Source: Hymenobacter sp. H14-R3 (GTDB lineage: Bacteria > Bacteroidota > Bacteroidia > Cytophagales > Hymenobacteraceae). From it: a DNA stretch of 64,000 nt. Below are positions 42,434 to 50,389 of this stretch, piece after piece. The notes below the pieces were generated by a model that saw only the letters and a list, made by a program, of their open reading frames with translations, did not search any database and was not told the origin of the DNA. The stretch is taken from NCBI RefSeq assembly GCF_030063445.1, contig NZ_JASITD010000012.1:62001-126000 (forward strand). Direction: 5' to 3'. A program made the translations under genes and the position numbers. Positions within the stretch are counted from its first letter, which is position 1. Every line of letters starts with the position of its first letter.

Positions 42434-42441
42434 TATCTTTG
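42434..42441 (+). promoter_or_regulatory. -7 motif upstream of the phosphatase gene
   Basis: TATCTTTG, 38 nt before the ATG at 42479 and just after the GH16 terminator, matches the Bacteroidota -7 consensus. No -33 element is obvious because the region overlaps the terminator T-tract. Confidence 0.45.
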
Positions 42442-42478
42442 GCGGGCCCTGCCCAAGGGGTTTTCCTAGCGTAATAGT

Positions 42479-43033
42479 ATGAAAGCTAATTTGTTGCATA
42501 TAGTACTGATAATGAGTATGTTGCTGGCGGCCGTTGGCCCGGTCGCCGCCAAGCCGCCCGTTACCACCATTTACCTCGTGCGCCACGCCGAAAAAGACCC
42601 TACGCCCGGCCTCGCCGACCCGCCCCTCACGCCCGCCGGTGAGGCCCGCGCCCAGCTGCTGGCTAGGCGCCTGGTTCGCCGCCACCCGGCCGCGCTATTC
42701 ACCACCGACACGCGCCGCACCCGCGCCACGCTAACCCCGCTGGCCCAGGCCACCAACCTCACGCCGCTGGTGTATAACGCGCAAGACCCCAATGGCTTAG
42801 CCATCCGGCTGTATAAGGAGTACGCGGGCCGCACGGTGGTCGTGGCGGGCCATTCCAACACCATGCTACCCCTGCTCACGGCCCTTGGTGTAACCGCTCC
42901 CATGCAGGAAATTAAGGATGAGGAGTATGATTATCTCTTTAAAGTAGAGTTGCGCCCCGGCCAGCCGGCCCGGCTGGTGGTGAGCCGCTACGGGGCGGCG
43001 GCCAGGGTGGCAGCTGGGGGCAGTATGCGGTAA
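42479..43033 (+). CDS. Secreted histidine phosphatase superfamily protein
   Basis: A 184-residue protein with signal peptide (LLHIVLIMSMLLAAVGPVAA). The RHG-type motif is YLVRHAEKD; the arginine pocket is TDTRRTRATLTPL and the second catalytic His is in VVAGHSNTM. Family members act as phosphatases or mutases; this one is exported, so a periplasmic phosphatase is likely. Substrate unknown. It ends 59 nt before the M28 peptidase gene. Confidence 0.88.
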   Translation: MKANLLHIVLIMSMLLAAVGPVAAKPPVTTIYLVRHAEKDPTPGLADPPLTPAGEARAQLLARRLVRRHPAALFTTDTRRTRATLTPLAQATNLTPLVYNAQDPNGLAIRLYKEYAGRTVVVAGHSNTMLPLLTALGVTAPMQEIKDEEYDYLFKVELRPGQPARLVVSRYGAAARVAAGGSMR

Positions 43034-43048
43034 ATCGCGTCAGGCTGG

Positions 43049-43056
43049 TACTTTTG
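43049..43056 (+). promoter_or_regulatory. -7 motif upstream of the M28 peptidase gene
   Basis: TACTTTTG, 36 nt before the ATG at 43093, matches TAnnTTTG. No clear -33 TTG at 19 nt upstream was found. Confidence 0.4.
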
Positions 43057-43092
43057 GCCGGTTACGCGGCCCGCCGCTTTATTTCCTTTTCT

Positions 43093-44493
43093 ATGCGCTC
43101 CTTCTCTTCGCTGCTACTGGCTGGCCTGCTGGCCGCCAGCGTGGCCCCCGCCACCGCCCAAACCGCCCCCAAGGCCGACTCGCTCAACATCCGCAAAATA
43201 TATGACGAGGCGCTGCTGCGCGGCCAGAGCTACGACAACCTGCGCTACCTGTGCCAGCGCATTGGGGGGCGGCTGTCGGGCTCGCCGCAGGCGGCCATGG
43301 CCGTGCAGTGGGGCAAGCTGACGATGGAAAAAGCCAACTGCTTTGATAAAGTCTACTTGCAGGAGTGCATGGTGCCGCACTGGGTGCGCGGGGCCAAGGA
43401 AAAGGGCCAGATAGTGGGCAACAAGGGCAAGCGCATTCCGGCGGCCGTGTGCGCGTTGGGCGGCTCGGTAGCCACGCCGGGTAACAAGGCCCTGCGTGCC
43501 GGGGTGGTGGAAGTCAAGAGCTTAGCCGAGCTCAAGGCCCTGCCCGACGCGGCCGTGAAAGGCAAGTTCATCTTCTTCAACCGGCCCTTCAACGATGCGC
43601 TCGTGGAGCCGGGCGCGGCCTACGGGGCGGCCGGCGACCAGCGCCGCAGCGGGCCCGCCGAGGCCGGCCGGCGCGGGGCCGTGGGCGCACTCGTGCGCTC
43701 GCTCACCGCCGCCCAGGACAACAACCCCCACACCGGCACCACCAACTACGGCGACACGCCCACCAGGGTGCCCGCCGCGGCCCTCAGCACCCTGGCCGCC
43801 GACCAGCTCAGCCAGCTGCTGGCCGGCGACCCCAAGCTGGAATTTGAGCTGCAAATGAGCTGCGAAACCTTGCCCGACGAGAAAAGCTACAGCGTGATAG
43901 GGGAGGTGCGCGGCACCAAATACCCCGACCAGATTATTACCGTGGGCGGCCACCTCGACTCGTGGGACCTCGCCGAGGGTGCCCACGACGACGGCACCGG
44001 CGTGGTGCAGAGCATTGAGGCCCTGCGCCTGCTCAAGGCCGCCGGCCTCAGGCCCGAGCGCACCGTGCGGGCCGTGCTCTTTATGAATGAGGAAAACGGC
44101 ACCCACGGCGGCATGAAATACGCCGAGCAGGCCCAGCAAAACCGCGAAAACCACCTCGCCGCCATTGAGAGCGACGGTGGGGGCTTCACCCCGCGCGGCT
44201 TCAACGTAGAATCTACGCCCGCCGTGTTCCAAAAAGTGGCCGCCTGGAAGCCCCTGCTGGCCCCGTACCTGGCCGGCCAGCTCACGCCCGGCCACGCCGG
44301 CACCGACATCGAGCCGCTGACCGCCGCCGTGCACCCCACCGCCCTCTTTGGCTACGATTGCGATTCGCAGCGCTACTTCGACATCCACCACACCACCGCC
44401 GACACCTTCGACAAGGTGAACAAGCGCGAGCTGGAGCTGGGCGGCGCGGCCATGGCGTCGCTGATTTACCTGCTGGGTAAATACGGATTATAA
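43093..44493 (+). CDS. Secreted M28 family zinc aminopeptidase
   Basis: A 466-residue exported peptidase with start ATG 43093 (MRSFSSLLLAGLLAASVAPATAQ). The dizinc ligands fit M28: His in TVGGHLDSWD, bridging Asp in GAHDDGTGV, Glu-Glu in FMNEENGTHGG, Asp in IESDGGGF and a final His in FDIHHTTADTFD. A PA-like insert (about 130-255) lies before the catalytic core. It should remove N-terminal amino acids from peptides outside the cytoplasm. Confidence 0.93.
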   Translation: MRSFSSLLLAGLLAASVAPATAQTAPKADSLNIRKIYDEALLRGQSYDNLRYLCQRIGGRLSGSPQAAMAVQWGKLTMEKANCFDKVYLQECMVPHWVRGAKEKGQIVGNKGKRIPAAVCALGGSVATPGNKALRAGVVEVKSLAELKALPDAAVKGKFIFFNRPFNDALVEPGAAYGAAGDQRRSGPAEAGRRGAVGALVRSLTAAQDNNPHTGTTNYGDTPTRVPAAALSTLAADQLSQLLAGDPKLEFELQMSCETLPDEKSYSVIGEVRGTKYPDQIITVGGHLDSWDLAEGAHDDGTGVVQSIEALRLLKAAGLRPERTVRAVLFMNEENGTHGGMKYAEQAQQNRENHLAAIESDGGGFTPRGFNVESTPAVFQKVAAWKPLLAPYLAGQLTPGHAGTDIEPLTAAVHPTALFGYDCDSQRYFDIHHTTADTFDKVNKRELELGGAAMASLIYLLGKYGL

Positions 44494-44521
44494 GGGCGTA
44501 AAAGCCAGTGTATAGCTAAAA

Positions 44522-44635
44522 AGAACGTCATGCTGAACGCAGGGAAGCACCTCGCATGGGTTGGTAATCATAACCGTTAAACGATTGATTTACTACCCCA
44601 CGCGAGATGTTTCCCTGCGTTCAGCATGACGTTCT
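44522..44635. repeat. 40-bp-arm inverted repeat, TCATGCTGA family
   Basis: Arms 44522-44561 and 44596-44635 start AGAACGTCATGCTGAACGCA and pair at 36 of 40 positions, with the four mismatches near the 34-nt loop. AAGAACGTCATGCTGA is shared with the palindrome at 9545. It separates the convergent M28 and OmpA genes. Confidence 0.9.
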
Positions 44636-44646
44636 CTTAGGTTTGC

Positions 44647-45462
44647 CTAATTCGTGTTTAGAATCGAAAACAGCTCATCGAGCTTCGGCGTCAAAATAAT
44701 GTCGGTGCGGCGGTTGATGGCCTTGTTCTGGGGCGTGTCATTAGCGGCTACGGGCAAGTACTGGCCTCTCCCCGAAGGCGTTATCTGGGTAGGGTCGATA
44801 CCGGCGGCGGTGAGCAAGCGCGTGATTTCGGTGGCGCGCAGCACGCTCAAATCCCAGTTATCCTTGGCCCCGTTTACCACACCCTTGATGGGCACATTGT
44901 CGGTGTGGCCCTCCACCAGGATGTTAATGTCCTTGTTGCCCGTCAGCGCGTTGGCCAGCTTAATGAGGGCGTCCTGGCCGGCCGGGTCCACCTTGGTAGC
45001 GCCCGATTTGAACAGCAGCTGCTCGGAAAGCGACACGTAGACCTTGCCGTTTTTCACGTTCACCTGCAAGTCCTGCGAATTAAAGCCCAGCAGGGCATCG
45101 CTTACCTTTTGGCGCAGGGCCTTGGTAGCCGCATCCTTCTCATCCAGAATGCGTTGCATTTCGGCCACGCGGGCATTTTTGCCGGCCAGGTCCTGCTCGG
45201 TGGTACCGAGGGTCTGGTTGAGTTGGTTCATTTGGCTGCTCTTGTTGAGCAGGTCGGCGCTGAGCTCCGCCTGGGTGCGGTTGCTGGTTTGCAGCAAGGC
45301 GGCTTTTTCCAGCTGAAGCTGGTCGCGCGACTTGGTGAGGTCAGAGTTTTGCTGCTGCAGGGCGGCGATTTCCTTCCGGTTGCAGCCGGGCAGGGCCAGC
45401 AGCGCGGCGGCCAGCAGCAGGGCCGGGGCCGTGCCCAGCCGGGGCTTCGATAAGAAATTCAT
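44647..45462 (-). CDS. OmpA family lipoprotein with coiled coil
   Basis: A 271-residue outer-membrane lipoprotein (lipobox LALPGC). Residues ~30-115 are a long coiled coil (EIAALQQQNSDLTKSRDQLQ). The C-terminal OmpA domain (about 135-262) has the peptidoglycan-binding pattern VEGHTDNVPIKG, NWDLSVLRATEI and NRRTDIILTP. It should tether the outer membrane to the cell wall. Confidence 0.92.
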   Translation of the reverse strand: MNFLSKPRLGTAPALLLAAALLALPGCNRKEIAALQQQNSDLTKSRDQLQLEKAALLQTSNRTQAELSADLLNKSSQMNQLNQTLGTTEQDLAGKNARVAEMQRILDEKDAATKALRQKVSDALLGFNSQDLQVNVKNGKVYVSLSEQLLFKSGATKVDPAGQDALIKLANALTGNKDINILVEGHTDNVPIKGVVNGAKDNWDLSVLRATEITRLLTAAGIDPTQITPSGRGQYLPVAANDTPQNKAINRRTDIILTPKLDELFSILNTN

Positions 45463-45619
45463 GGCAAAAAGCGTAAGGCACTAAAAAGCCCCGCCTTCCG
45501 GCCGGGGAGCCTGGGCTAAACGGCTGAGCTTAGCCGCAGGTTGTCGGCCCCCGGTGGTGGGCCGCCGGGCCGCGCCGGGCTACTTTTACGCGCCGGCCCA
45601 GCCAGCACTACGTTTTATT

Positions 45620-47467
45620 ATGCGCATCATTGCATTAGTGAGTATTGGCCTGGCGCTGCTGGCCGGGCGCAGCCAGGCGCAGGCCGTTGGTGCGGGGGCT
45701 GCACCTGGCCGGTACTGGGTTCGCTTTCAGGACAAGCGCGGGGTACCATTTGAGGCGGCGCGCTACTTCAGCCCGGCCGCGCAGGCGCGCCGCCAGCGCC
45801 AGGGCCTGCCCGCCGCCGATGCCACCGACCACCCCGTGCGGGCCGACTACGTGGCCGCCGTGCAGGCCCGCGTCGATACCCTCACGCTGGTCAGCCGCTG
45901 GTTCAACGCCGTGGCCTGCCGCGCCACGCCCGCCCAGGCGGCGGCCCTGCGCCAGCTGCCCGGCGTGGCGGCCGTGGTGGCCTGGCCGGTGGTGAGCCGG
46001 CTGCGGCCCGCTAGCTATATCATTGATAAAAAAGAAGTTGTGGCGCAGGCTAGCGCCGCAGCCATTTCGCCGGCTGACTACCTGCTGGCCCGCCAGCAAA
46101 CGGCTGCCCTGGGCCGCACCGATTTCAGCCAGGCCGGGCTGCTGGGCCAGGGCGTGCGCATTGCGGTGTTCGACGTAGGCTTTCGGGGCACCGACCGCCA
46201 CCCGGCGTTTCGGGCACTGCGGCGCGAGGGGCGCATTGCGGCCACCTACGACTTTCTCAAAAACCGGCCCGGCGTATTTGGCGGTGGCTCGCACGGCACC
46301 GAGGTGCTGGGCTGCCTGGCCGGCCGCCTGCCCGGCCCCGCGGGCGACACCTTGCGGCTGGGGCCCGCGCTGGGCCTGGCCCCGGCCGCCACCTACCTGC
46401 TGGCCCGCACCGAGGGCCTGGCCAGCGAGCGCTACGCCGAGGAAGAAGCCTGGCTGCGCGCCGCCGAGTGGGCCGACCAGCAGGGTGCCGACATAATTAG
46501 CTCATCCTTAGCCTATACCGAGCAGCGCTACTTCCCCGAGGAGATGGACGGCAAGCACTCGCTCATTGGGCGGGCGGCCACGCTGGCGGCCCGCAAAGGG
46601 ATGCTGGTGGTGAGCGCCGCCGGCAACGACGGCGACGACGACTGGGTGCGCATCGGCACGCCCGCCGATGCCGACTCGGTGCTGGCCGTGGGCGGCCTCG
46701 ACCCGGCTACCGGGCTGCACCTGGCCTTCAGCTCGGTGGGCCCCAGCGCCGACCGCCGCATCAAGCCCGACGTGTCGGCCTTTGGTATCGTGCTCACTAC
46801 CAATGCCCGCGGGGGCTACGAGCGGGTGGAGGGCACCTCCTTTGCCGCGCCGCTGGTGGCCGGCCTGGCGGCCTGTGCCCAGCAGGCCAGCGGCGGCAAG
46901 GCCACGGCCATGACGCTGTTTCGGCAAGTGCGCGAGGCCGGTGAGCTATATCCGTATTATGACTATGCCCACGGCTTCGGCCGGCCCGAGGCCAGCCGCC
47001 TGCTGGCGCGCCTCAAAGGCCCGCTGCCGCCCCCGGAGCCCACCTTCGATTTTGTGGTGCACGACTCCTTGGTGGCCGTGGTGCTGCGGCCCGCCGCCAC
47101 CGTGCCCGCCGCCCGCCCGCTGCCCTTAGTGGCTGAAAGCGACGAGCTTACCCCCGGTGCTACCGACTGGCTGACGCTGCCCACACCCGCCCGCCCACCT
47201 GGTTCACCCACGCCCATTACCGCCAACGTGGCCCCCGTGGGCAAGGAGCAGGCAACTCCCGCTGAGGCCACGCCCGCCCTGCCGCCGTACCCCGCCTACC
47301 CACCGCACCTCTACTGGCACCTGGCCAATGCGCGCGGCGTGCTGCATCGCTACGAGGTGCGCGCCACCACCCAGCGCCTGGTGGTGCAGGTACCGCGCCG
47401 CCTGGCGCGGGGCGGCAACGTGCTGCGCGTTCATTACCAGGGTTATACGGGACAGTATACAGAATAA
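45620..47467 (+). CDS. Secreted S8 (subtilisin-like) serine protease
   Basis: A 615-residue secreted protease (start ATG 45620, MRIIALVSIGLALLAGRSQA). A prodomain of ~140 residues is followed by the catalytic domain with Asp185 (IAVFDVGFRG), His225 (GGGSHGTEV) and Ser407 (VEGTSFAAPL). The last ~120 residues form a Pro-rich beta region ending HRYEVRATTQRLVVQVPRRL; no type IX sorting motif is seen. TACTTTTA at 45580-45587 may be a weak -7 element. Confidence 0.92.
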   Translation: MRIIALVSIGLALLAGRSQAQAVGAGAAPGRYWVRFQDKRGVPFEAARYFSPAAQARRQRQGLPAADATDHPVRADYVAAVQARVDTLTLVSRWFNAVACRATPAQAAALRQLPGVAAVVAWPVVSRLRPASYIIDKKEVVAQASAAAISPADYLLARQQTAALGRTDFSQAGLLGQGVRIAVFDVGFRGTDRHPAFRALRREGRIAATYDFLKNRPGVFGGGSHGTEVLGCLAGRLPGPAGDTLRLGPALGLAPAATYLLARTEGLASERYAEEEAWLRAAEWADQQGADIISSSLAYTEQRYFPEEMDGKHSLIGRAATLAARKGMLVVSAAGNDGDDDWVRIGTPADADSVLAVGGLDPATGLHLAFSSVGPSADRRIKPDVSAFGIVLTTNARGGYERVEGTSFAAPLVAGLAACAQQASGGKATAMTLFRQVREAGELYPYYDYAHGFGRPEASRLLARLKGPLPPPEPTFDFVVHDSLVAVVLRPAATVPAARPLPLVAESDELTPGATDWLTLPTPARPPGSPTPITANVAPVGKEQATPAEATPALPPYPAYPPHLYWHLANARGVLHRYEVRATTQRLVVQVPRRLARGGNVLRVHYQGYTGQYTE

Positions 47468-47606
47468 CAGCTGGATGGTCAGCGCGAAGGTTATGATATT
47501 GCCTCTGGTGAGCATTAAAAATTTGAACGTCAGGTTTTTAATTCAGCATCTTTAATGCTTTACTGGAGTCTGAGATTTAACTTAGGCTAAGTTTTGGATT
47601 TTATAT

Positions 47607-48314
47607 ATGCCTGTTAATCAAGCAAAAGCGTTTGTATTTTGTCTGGCGCTGCTGGCGGCGGCTCCGGCGGCCCGCGCCCAGCAGGTGCTGCTGCAAACCG
47701 ACGTGGCCAACGACACCCTGCCCGCCCGCACGGGCCCCAACCGGCGCTATTTCGGCCACCTCTACGCGGGCTACGGGCTGGCGGTGGGCCCGAGCGCGCT
47801 GGGCGTTAAGTACGGCTTTTCGTCGTCCGAATTTCAGGTGGGCGGCCGGCTCAAGCGGCGGCTGGGCGGTTTGCTGGCCCTCAACGCCGACCTGCGCTAC
47901 GCCTACCTGCGCTATGACCTGAACAATGAGCTGGCCCGGCCCGCGCCGCTCGGTGCGGGCTATGATAGCCAGCTTCTTAGCTACCACCAGCTGCAGGGCG
48001 AAGCCAGCCTGCGCCTCACGCCTGGCCGCCGCCGCGGCAACACCGTGGGCCGCTACCTCGACCTGCTGGCCTACGGCGGCCGGGCGCTGGCCACTAATTA
48101 CGCCACCCAAGGGCCCGCGCCCGGCGGCGGCCGGCTCGAAGTAGTGGCCCACGAGCCGCCCTACCTGGCACGCTGGCTGGGCGGGGTGGGGGCCCGCGTG
48201 GGCAGCAACTCAGTGGCCCTGGTGGGCCGCTACCGCCTCAGCAACGCCCTGAAAAATAGCGGGTTGCCCGAGCCGCCGCGCCTGGTGCTGGGCCTGGAGA
48301 TAGGCTGGTTCTAA
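47607..48314 (+). CDS. Hypothetical exported beta-barrel-like protein
   Basis: A 235-residue protein with signal peptide (FVFCLALLAAAPAARA) and alternating-strand sequence (YFGHLYAGYGLAVGPSALGV, LLALNADLRYAYLRYDL, VALVGRYRLSNAL) ending in Trp-Phe (LGLEIGWF), the usual C-terminal signature of an outer-membrane barrel. I do not recognise the family. It is probably an outer-membrane protein of unknown role. It has its own 140-nt AT-rich upstream region. Confidence 0.7.
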   Translation: MPVNQAKAFVFCLALLAAAPAARAQQVLLQTDVANDTLPARTGPNRRYFGHLYAGYGLAVGPSALGVKYGFSSSEFQVGGRLKRRLGGLLALNADLRYAYLRYDLNNELARPAPLGAGYDSQLLSYHQLQGEASLRLTPGRRRGNTVGRYLDLLAYGGRALATNYATQGPAPGGGRLEVVAHEPPYLARWLGGVGARVGSNSVALVGRYRLSNALKNSGLPEPPRLVLGLEIGWF

Positions 48315-48400
48315 ACCCGCGGCGGTGGGCGTTGCGTACACAGGCCACGGCCGTCCGCTGGCCCCACTGCCTTTCTCTGCTCTTCCGCCGCCATTTTCAT

Positions 48401-49015
48401 ATGTCGATTTCCCTTCGCTCGCTCGGCCCGGTGGCCGCTCTGCTACTGGCAGCTACCTCCTGCGTCAACACCGAGCGCGACATCGCCAACTCGTCGGCCA
48501 CCCGCGCCATGCGCACCGAGTTTACGCCGCCACGGGGCCGGGGCGAGCGCGTGGGCAGCACTACGGTGCTCAATACTGTGCGGGCCACTCACCCGTTTTC
48601 CGACCCCAAATCGGATGATAAGTTTATCTTGCAGCTGCGCGGCCCGCGTATTCTCAGCGGCAGCTTGCACCTGGTAGTGCTTAGCAGCCAGGGCGATACC
48701 CTGCGCCACGAGGTGATGCCCGCCACCGCGCTCATCGACGACCCCACGCTGCGCGATAACCAGTCGGCCTCGGTGCGCGACAAGGAAATCAGTATCATGC
48801 GCGGCATGAACAACTTCTTCAGCGACAAGCACTTCGCGCAGCCGGCCCTGCCGGCTACGGCCACGCCGCCCGCCGGCGTAAACGCCCAGGCCTGGGCCAG
48901 CCTGCGCAACGACCCCACCGCCGTGGGCTTCGACTACGCCAGCCCAACCGGCGAGCGGCGGCTGGTTTATTCGCGCCAGCTCGCTAAAGTATTGGTAGTG
49001 AATGACTATCAATAA
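48401..49015 (+). CDS. Hypothetical lipoprotein, 204 aa
   Basis: Starts at ATG 48401 (MSISLRSLGPVAALLLAATSC), a clean lipoprotein signal. The rest contains FILQLRGPRILSGSLHLVVLSSQGDTLRHEVMP and a Tyr-rich end (RRLVYSRQLAKVLVVNDYQ). I do not recognise a domain. It is 86 nt after the barrel-like protein gene on the same strand and may be co-transcribed with it. Confidence 0.7.
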   Translation: MSISLRSLGPVAALLLAATSCVNTERDIANSSATRAMRTEFTPPRGRGERVGSTTVLNTVRATHPFSDPKSDDKFILQLRGPRILSGSLHLVVLSSQGDTLRHEVMPATALIDDPTLRDNQSASVRDKEISIMRGMNNFFSDKHFAQPALPATATPPAGVNAQAWASLRNDPTAVGFDYASPTGERRLVYSRQLAKVLVVNDYQ

Positions 49016-49121
49016 CTGAAAAGGCCGGACGCGCTTTCGCGGCCGCCCGCTGCGCGCAGCGTTCCGGTGAAATCCCGACCCTTATTCCTGGCTGCGTAAA
49101 GCGCTGGTTCTCAGGTCTAAA

Positions 49122-50108
49122 TTACTCCTGGTAAGTGGTGTAGCGTTCCAGGATGCCGTTTTTGAATAGCAGCGTCCACTCCTTGCCTTGAAAGCGGCTG
49201 TAGTACCACACGGTCATGCGCTCCTCCTCCATGCTTTCGGCCTGCCGCTTGGGCTTGCCCATTACCTGCTCTACCTCCTTCATACTCATGCCTTTCACGA
49301 GGTTGCCCTGCTGAATGGCCTTCCACTTGGTGGCCGAGGTGCCGGTAGCGGCGGCGGTGCTGCGGGGGTCGCTGAAGCTGAAGCTTTTCAGAAAAGCATT
49401 GGCCGGCAGCTCGCCATCGGGCGAGGCCCGGTAGCCGTTGGTGCCGCTAAAAACGTAGTTCTGCTCCTGCACCTGCCGGGGTTGCTGGCCCACGTACTCG
49501 AAGGTGAGCCGCACCGGGGCCGGCCCCTCGCCCGGCCCTACCTTGGTAATCTTAACCGGCACGTACTTAGGTAGATACTCCACGTTATCGCGGGTCGAGC
49601 TACTGCTGATGTAGGCTTGCAGCACGTAAAGCGTCTGGCCCACCAGCAGGCGGCGCGCCTTTTCTACTTCTTCGAGGTTTATCAGGCAGGGGCCACCGGC
49701 GCGGTTGGGGTCGCCCTTCAGCTCGGGCATCGTGGCGCGAATGATGTGGGCGTACTGCTTGCCCGCGGGGTTCTTAAACACGACGGCTACCTGGTCGGTA
49801 TTGCTGCCCGTGTCTTTGTTGTTGTAGCCCCGGTCGCGGAACCCGTCGAGGCGCGCGAAGGTAAAGGTGGTGCCCTTCAGCGCCTTATCGTCAGGAGAGG
49901 TGCCGTAGAGGTCGGTGCCCACGAAGGTGGGCCCCTTGAGCACCATGAGCGGGCAGTCGAAGCCGGTCGACAAGTCGGGCATCAGGAAGCGCATGCCGGG
50001 CGTCCAGGCCGTGAGGGGTTTGTAGGGAAACTCTTTTTTGAAATCAAAGGTCTGGGCCTGCGCCGAAAGGGCTGTTCCCAACAGGGCAAACAGTAGTTGA
50101 GTACGCAT
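49122..50108 (-). CDS. Hypothetical exported protein with BamE/SmpA-like C-terminal segment
   Basis: A 328-residue protein with signal peptide (LLFALLGTALSAQA). The central part is not recognised. The last ~60 residues (IQQGNLVKGMSMKEVEQVMG KPKRQ then VWYYSRFQGKEW) follow the pattern of the SmpA/BamE fold, in which 'GMs..evv.lLGkP' is followed by a strand. This suggests an envelope-assembly or lipoprotein-like role, but the fusion is not a known architecture to me. Function is inference. Confidence 0.65.
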   Translation of the reverse strand: MRTQLLFALLGTALSAQAQTFDFKKEFPYKPLTAWTPGMRFLMPDLSTGFDCPLMVLKGPTFVGTDLYGTSPDDKALKGTTFTFARLDGFRDRGYNNKDTGSNTDQVAVVFKNPAGKQYAHIIRATMPELKGDPNRAGGPCLINLEEVEKARRLLVGQTLYVLQAYISSSSTRDNVEYLPKYVPVKITKVGPGEGPAPVRLTFEYVGQQPRQVQEQNYVFSGTNGYRASPDGELPANAFLKSFSFSDPRSTAAATGTSATKWKAIQQGNLVKGMSMKEVEQVMGKPKRQAESMEEERMTVWYYSRFQGKEWTLLFKNGILERYTTYQE

Positions 50109-50297
50109 ATGGAGTTGGTTGAAATCCTGAAAAGCTCACCAGTAGCCCGGTCTATACACATCACGTAGTGCGCAGTACTCCCGAGGCCGTGAGACTTAAC
50201 GTTCAGGCGGGCCGCGGGTTTGGGCCCAAACTCAGAAAACCCAGTATAGAGCCGTTTTTAAGTCCGCGTACTCTTTTGGATTTGGAATGAATTAAGA

Positions 50298-50381
50298 AAT
50301 AGACCTTACGCGCACCGTTCGTCCTTGCGAGCGCAACGTAGTGGAGCGCGGCAAGGACGAACGGTGCGCGTAAGGTCTATT
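50298..50381. repeat. 31-bp perfect inverted repeat around a CTTGCGAGCGCAACG core
   Basis: Arms 50298-50328 and 50351-50381 start AATAGACCTTACGCGCACC and end GTCCTTGC; all 31 bp pair exactly. The 22-nt loop GAGCGCAACGTAG... together with the arm ends reads as a core also present, twice, in the 39641 palindrome. It lies 9 nt after the stop codon of the M23 gene (minus strand), so it may help end that transcript. Confidence 0.92.
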
Positions 50382-50389
50382 AAAAACGA

